Source of the DNA: Eubacteriales bacterium
GTDB taxonomy: Bacteria; Bacillota; Clostridia; Lachnospirales; Lachnospiraceae
Assembly: GCA_030524175.1 (NCBI GenBank)
Contig: JAUNHC010000022.1
Location: 1 to 64,000, forward strand
Direction of reading: 5' to 3'
DNA length: 64,000 nt
Shown here in pieces: positions 60,655-64,000 of the stretch. The position numbers and the translations under genes are program-made. The notes beneath the pieces are model-generated. The model saw only the letters and a list, made by a program, of their open reading frames with translations. It searched no databases and was not told the DNA's origin. Position 1 is the first letter of the stretch. Each line of letters begins with the position of its first letter.

Positions 60655-60993
60655 TTACTTCTCTGCTTCATCCTCATTCCAAACCTCTTTTGCAAGGTTA
60701 AAAACTGCCCAGCCTTTTGGCCAGCCTGCATAAAATGCTACATGAGTGATGATCGCTGCAATCTCCTTCTGTGTTACCCCATGATCCTTAGCATTCTGTA
60801 AATGGAACTTTAAAGAAGAGTCTGTGATTCCCTGCGCCATCAATGCTACGACTGTGATAATACTTCTTGTTTTTAAATCGATATCGTCGTTGTTCCAGTT
60901 CTCCCCAAAGAGAACGTCATCGTTAAAATGTGCAAACTCTGGTGCAAATGTTCCCAGAGCATTTCTTCCTGCTGTCTGTGTGATCTTTGCCAT
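60655..60993 (-). CDS. Carboxymuconolactone decarboxylase-family protein
   Basis: 112 residues. The CMD/AhpD-like fold is shown by TRSIITVVALMAQGI, FHLQNAKDHGVTQKEIAAII and THVAFYAGWPKGWAVFNLAK. No CxxC is present, so it is not a peroxidase of the AhpD kind. It belongs to the group often paired with cupins in Firmicutes, where the two may form a small oxidoreductase or isomerase system. It lies 24 bp after the cupin gene in the same direction. Confidence 0.9.
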   Translation of the reverse strand: MAKITQTAGRNALGTFAPEFAHFNDDVLFGENWNNDDIDLKTRSIITVVALMAQGITDSSLKFHLQNAKDHGVTQKEIAAIITHVAFYAGWPKGWAVFNLAKEVWNEDEAEK

Positions 60994-61017
60994 GATGCCA
61001 AACCTCCATCTTTTTAT

Positions 61018-61440
61018 TTATGGTAATTTGTTATATTCTTCTTCCGGTAAAAACTCAAGCCATTCGTTGGAGGCTCCCTCTGCCGGAACTTCAACAGCCA
61101 GATGCTGGAACCAACTGTCTTTCGCTGCTCCGTGCCAGTGTTTTACTTCTGGTGGAATATTTACTACATCTCCAGCTTTCAGTTCACGAGCCGGCTTCCC
61201 TTCTTCCTGGTACCATCCTCTTCCACCAGTAACCATAAGAATCTGTCCGCCTTTATGATGGATGTGGTATGCATTGATTGTTCCTGGCGCAAAAGTAACC
61301 AGACCAACAGGCACACGCTCTGTTGTAAGCATATTCAAATAGCATTCGCCTGTAAAATACTTTGCAAATGCTACATTTTCTTCACCGATTGGAAATACGT
61401 TGCCTCCACCCAAGTCTTTTTTCATCTGTTCTATATCCAT
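61018..61440 (-). CDS. Single-domain cupin protein
   Basis: 140 residues. The metal-binding cupin motifs are INAYHIHHKGGQILMVTGGRG (shown in parts: H59, H61, Q66) and PPEVKHWHG with H101 and H103. A tail of EVPAEGASNEWLEF is shared with the pseudogene at 60267. It binds a divalent metal and probably acts on a small organic acid or oxidised sugar. It is the first gene of the cupin-CMD pair. GGAGGAATTC precedes the start. Confidence 0.9.
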   Translation of the reverse strand: MDIEQMKKDLGGGNVFPIGEENVAFAKYFTGECYLNMLTTERVPVGLVTFAPGTINAYHIHHKGGQILMVTGGRGWYQEEGKPARELKAGDVVNIPPEVKHWHGAAKDSWFQHLAVEVPAEGASNEWLEFLPEEEYNKLP

Positions 61441-61671
61441 AAAGAATTCCTCCTTGTGCTTTTTATTTTATAGTACAACCTGAAGTAAGCTCTGAGTCAA
61501 CAGCTTTTGCAACTTTTTACATAAAGATAATTCCATGTGACAGTTTGCATTTCAAGTGCACTCTATTTCTTATTAATTTCATTATACACCCATATTACTT
61601 TCTATGTCTAATGCCTATTATTATGGGTTACTTAATGCCTTTTGAGCATAATCCATTTCTATATCACAATG

Positions 61672-61702
61672 CAAAACAGGCCTGCCGCATCCTTGCAGAC
61701 CT
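61672..61702 (-). terminator. Terminator after tnpC
   Basis: AGGCCTGC (61678-61685) pairs with GCAGACCT (61695-61702) with one G:U pair, followed on the leftward strand by GTTTTGC. It ends the transposition operon. Confidence 0.7.
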
Positions 61703-61722
61703 ACTTTACATTATGATATAGC

Positions 61723-62106
61723 TTACATCTGTTTGATAAGATTCAATTCTCTTTTGGACAGTGCTTTTTTCAATTTCTGATTTTCTTTTTTCAGATTTTC
61801 ATTTTCGCTTTTCAGTTTCTGCAGCTGTTGCCGAAGCAGATCCATTTCTACTTCCATGGCCTGGTTGATAATGCTTCTCCTTGGATCTGTCATGCCAGCC
61901 TGCTGTTCCACTGCAGCATCAATTTCACTTCTCACGATTGGATTCTTATAAAAGAATCCTCTGGATAAGCCCGTCTTTTGCATCAGTGCTGGCACGGACA
62001 CCTTTTCTCTCTCCAATACCATTGTTCGAATTGTCAGAACTGCCCGTTCCACTTTTTCTTCGCTCTTTCTTTTATTCGATTCCAGCATCTTGTCGTATTT
62101 GCTCAT
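61723..62106 (-). CDS. tnpC: TnpC-like/DUF6262 transposition accessory protein
   Basis: About 127 residues from the ATG at 62106 (GGAGAAGAAT upstream). A helix-turn-helix-like part (VSVPALMQKTGLSRGFFYKN) is followed by a coiled coil (EVEMDLLRQQLQKLKSENEN, KKENQKLKKALSKREL). This is the layout of TnpC of Tn554-type elements, which sets the frequency and orientation of transposition. It overlaps tnpB by 35 bp. Confidence 0.82.
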   Translation of the reverse strand: MSKYDKMLESNKRKSEEKVERAVLTIRTMVLEREKVSVPALMQKTGLSRGFFYKNPIVRSEIDAAVEQQAGMTDPRRSIINQAMEVEMDLLRQQLQKLKSENENLKKENQKLKKALSKRELNLIKQM

Positions 62107-63589
62107 ATTCTTCTCCCCATCCATCCAGATTTGCCAGTATAATCTGTGACATAAAATTTCTAACTTCTCTTGTTTCATCTGCCATCCGCTGATTACTCAT
62201 TTTCCGGTAATATTGGACACTTCGTACTCCCTTATGTCCCAGAAGTTTCGCTATCGTCCAGTCATCCACATGGAGTTCTGTTAATTTTGCCCCATAGCAG
62301 TGCCGGAACATATGCGTTCCAAATCCAAATAAGTTTCCGCCGTCGTCCCGGATATTTTTTTCATAGATCATTCGAAGCACTTTATCCTGCAAGGTTCGGT
62401 AGCTGATTGGCTTCTCCGGCTTGTTTTCGTCCGCAAAAATATAAATGCTTTCAGGATAATACTCATCAGCATAACTGACTGCCTTTCCAATCAGCTGTGC
62501 CAGTTCCCGGCTGATCGGCTTTTCATATCTTCTTGTTTTCGGCTGATATATGATGATCATATCCTGTCGGTCATTTTTATACAGGCAGTCTTTCCGCAAA
62601 GTCAGCGTATCGGAAATTCTGGTTCCAAGCATTTGATGGATGATCATTGCTCTTGCTATCTGTTCTTCCATTTTCACGATCTGGGCATTCAGTCTTTTCA
62701 GCTCACTGTCTGAATACGATTTGAATTCCGCTTTCCGTTCTGGTGGAAAATCCGATTTTAAAAACAGTTTTGTAAGATGTGGAAAATCATAAATTTTTCC
62801 AACTGTCTCCAGCACGTTTCGGATTTTTTGCAGATCATCCCGGATACCATTGCCTCCGCTTGCTTCTACTTTGATGTTGATTATAAATTGTTCTATGATC
62901 TCCCTGTCAATTTCTTCGCAGCTGCTGATCTTGGGCTGTTCTTCATCCAGATACTTTGAAAACTTATTCATTGCGGACAGCTCACGTTTTACACTACCAA
63001 GGGCTTCGGTTTCCAGATGATGGTAAATTGCTTTTTTTACTTCTTCCCGAATATCTGGCTGCCGGATTCCTCTGAAATTTAGTGTCTTATGGTTGACAAT
63101 CGGATTAGTCCGCAGGATAAGCGGAAGTCTTTCCAGATGCCAGATATCCTTTGCAAGCTCATTGGTTTCTGATCGATCCAAGGTAAATTCCAGAAGGCTT
63201 TCAAAATACCGGATCAGGGCAGCTTTCTCCACCGATTCTGTCTGAATGCTCGTTACCTTGTGCTTCGTCAATACCCTGCCTTTTTGCATCATCCACATTT
63301 TCAACTGTTTTATCCAGAAATCTTTTTTTCTGTCCATCAGACTATTTTCCTGGTGGGATGGCTTCTGGAAAAATTCACATAAGCTATTAAAATAATGTCT
63401 TTCCGCTTTTATGGTCAAGATGGATACCTGCGTTCCACGATAATAAATATATTCGGCAAATTCCATCTGAAGCTGTTTCCCCGGCAGTTTGTCCAAATCA
63501 AAATATTGTTCCTTATTCAACTTTTTCTTTTGCTCATCAGTAGCCTGCCAATAACATTCCAGTTGTTGGAATTCCAGTTTGTTATTCAT
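62072..63589 (-). CDS. tnpB: TnpB-type tyrosine recombinase of a Tn554-like transposon
   Basis: 505 residues from the ATG at 63589 after AAGGAGAG. The C-terminal integrase domain has the conserved arginine in MLGTRISDTLTLRKDC, the HxxR box in FGTHMFRHCYGAKL, LLGHKGVRSVQYYRK with the tyrosine near the end of the domain. The N-terminal ~250 residues form the arm- and core-binding part. It overlaps tnpA by 8 bp at its start. Tn554-type elements use TnpA, TnpB and TnpC together for site-specific insertion without duplication of target DNA. Confidence 0.9.
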   Translation of the reverse strand: MNNKLEFQQLECYWQATDEQKKKLNKEQYFDLDKLPGKQLQMEFAEYIYYRGTQVSILTIKAERHYFNSLCEFFQKPSHQENSLMDRKKDFWIKQLKMWMMQKGRVLTKHKVTSIQTESVEKAALIRYFESLLEFTLDRSETNELAKDIWHLERLPLILRTNPIVNHKTLNFRGIRQPDIREEVKKAIYHHLETEALGSVKRELSAMNKFSKYLDEEQPKISSCEEIDREIIEQFIINIKVEASGGNGIRDDLQKIRNVLETVGKIYDFPHLTKLFLKSDFPPERKAEFKSYSDSELKRLNAQIVKMEEQIARAMIIHQMLGTRISDTLTLRKDCLYKNDRQDMIIIYQPKTRRYEKPISRELAQLIGKAVSYADEYYPESIYIFADENKPEKPISYRTLQDKVLRMIYEKNIRDDGGNLFGFGTHMFRHCYGAKLTELHVDDWTIAKLLGHKGVRSVQYYRKMSNQRMADETREVRNFMSQIILANLDGWGEEYEQIRQDAGIE

Positions 63590-64000
63590 GTTTCTCTCCT
63601 TTCTGCATACAGGCAATCAGACTATTTTCTTCTTCAGCGAAGTATGCGTCGTTTTCTTTTGCAATTTTTCTTGGCATATAATCTACATACTGCATGGTCA
63701 TTTCTTCAAACGTATGTCCCAGATAGTCCCGGATGCTTTGCAGTGACACACCATGCTCATAAAAATTGGTTGCTACGGTATGGCGGTAATCATGGGATTT
63801 AAAAATATATTCTCCATTCTGTATGCCTATTTTAGCGCAGTATTTTTTCATCTGCCCCATGAAGGTACTTTTGGAAAATGCTCCGCCTTTCCGATTCTGA
63901 AAAATGTATGCTTCTTTTTCGGTAAGTTGTTTTTTCAAATAAACTTGCATCAGCCGATACAATGTTACCGGAATGGGAACTCTTTTATAATTTTTCATTT
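63582..64000 (-). CDS. tnpA: TnpA-type tyrosine recombinase, C-terminal part (runs off the window)
   Basis: 139 codons to the right edge of the window; the gene continues beyond it. Integrase box with the HxxR motif in SHDYRHTVATNFYEHG, then LGHTFEEMTMQYVDYMP with the catalytic tyrosine. The ATG at 63998 is internal. Together with tnpB and tnpC it gives the Tn554 gene order tnpA-tnpB-tnpC, read leftwards. Confidence 0.85.
   Translation of the reverse strand, partial: MKNYKRVPIPVTLYRLMQVYLKKQLTEKEAYIFQNRKGGAFSKSTFMGQMKKYCAKIGIQNGEYIFKSHDYRHTVATNFYEHGVSLQSIRDYLGHTFEEMTMQYVDYMPRKIAKENDAYFAEEENSLIACMQKGEKHE

Overview
The window looks like a chromosomal segment of a gut-type Clostridia, most probably a Lachnospiraceae relative. 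The signs are moderate GC content, strong AGGAGG-type ribosome binding sites, Bce-type peptide-sensing modules, an anaerobe hybrid-cluster protein, an RbsABC-like sugar operon with a LacI regulator, and the overall protein styles. The genus cannot be fixed from the sequence alone. I recognise no rRNA, tRNA or CRISPR array.

Layout. 1-1.7 kb: the 3' end of a group II intron inside a gene of unknown function, then a gene-free stretch holding a 230-bp inverted repeat and six 84-bp tandem units, each carrying a 36-bp hairpin. 1.7-9.5 kb: a seven-gene sugar import and processing operon (binding protein, ATPase, two permeases, RpiB-type isomerase, amidotransferase-like protein, AllA-like protein) read leftwards behind a LacI regulator with matching operators. 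9.8-12.9 kb: a secreted GH3 glycosidase. 12.9-16.3 kb: a GHKL/LytTR two-component pair, a MITE-like palindrome and an AraC regulator. 16.5-20.1 kb: tiny ORFs, a Zn/Cd-type P-ATPase with its HMA domain as a separate gene, and an Rpn-type nuclease. 20.5-24.4 kb: a PadR/DUF4097 pair, a GntR-ABC operon and a fluoride channel. 24.5-38.2 kb: a C45 peptidase, a Bce-type RR-HK-ABC module, an EAL protein, an acetyltransferase and a second permease-ATPase-RR-HK module. 38.3-39.9 kb: hydroxylamine reductase (Hcp).

40.1-51.4 kb is the most interesting part. A LexA/SOS-type box precedes a small XRE regulator and a 2190-residue Rhs-family polymorphic toxin that has no signal peptide. These are followed by a membrane protein in the immunity position, a phage-type holin, an amidase endolysin, a decayed fragment of Rhs core, and a second copy of the immunity-like gene with duplicated flanks. 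I read this as a DNA-damage-inducible Rhs toxin with its own holin/endolysin release cassette, plus a displaced (orphan) tip/immunity cassette. That reading is inference from gene order and motifs.

51.5-64 kb: a formyltransferase; a leftward SDR, GcvT-like and unrecognised cysteine-rich protein cluster facing a PucR regulator and a YczE-type membrane protein (an uncharacterised catabolic locus); an XRE regulator; a small membrane protein; a cupin/carboxymuconolactone-decarboxylase pair with a frameshifted cupin copy; and finally tnpC, tnpB and the end of tnpA of a Tn554-type transposon running off the right edge.
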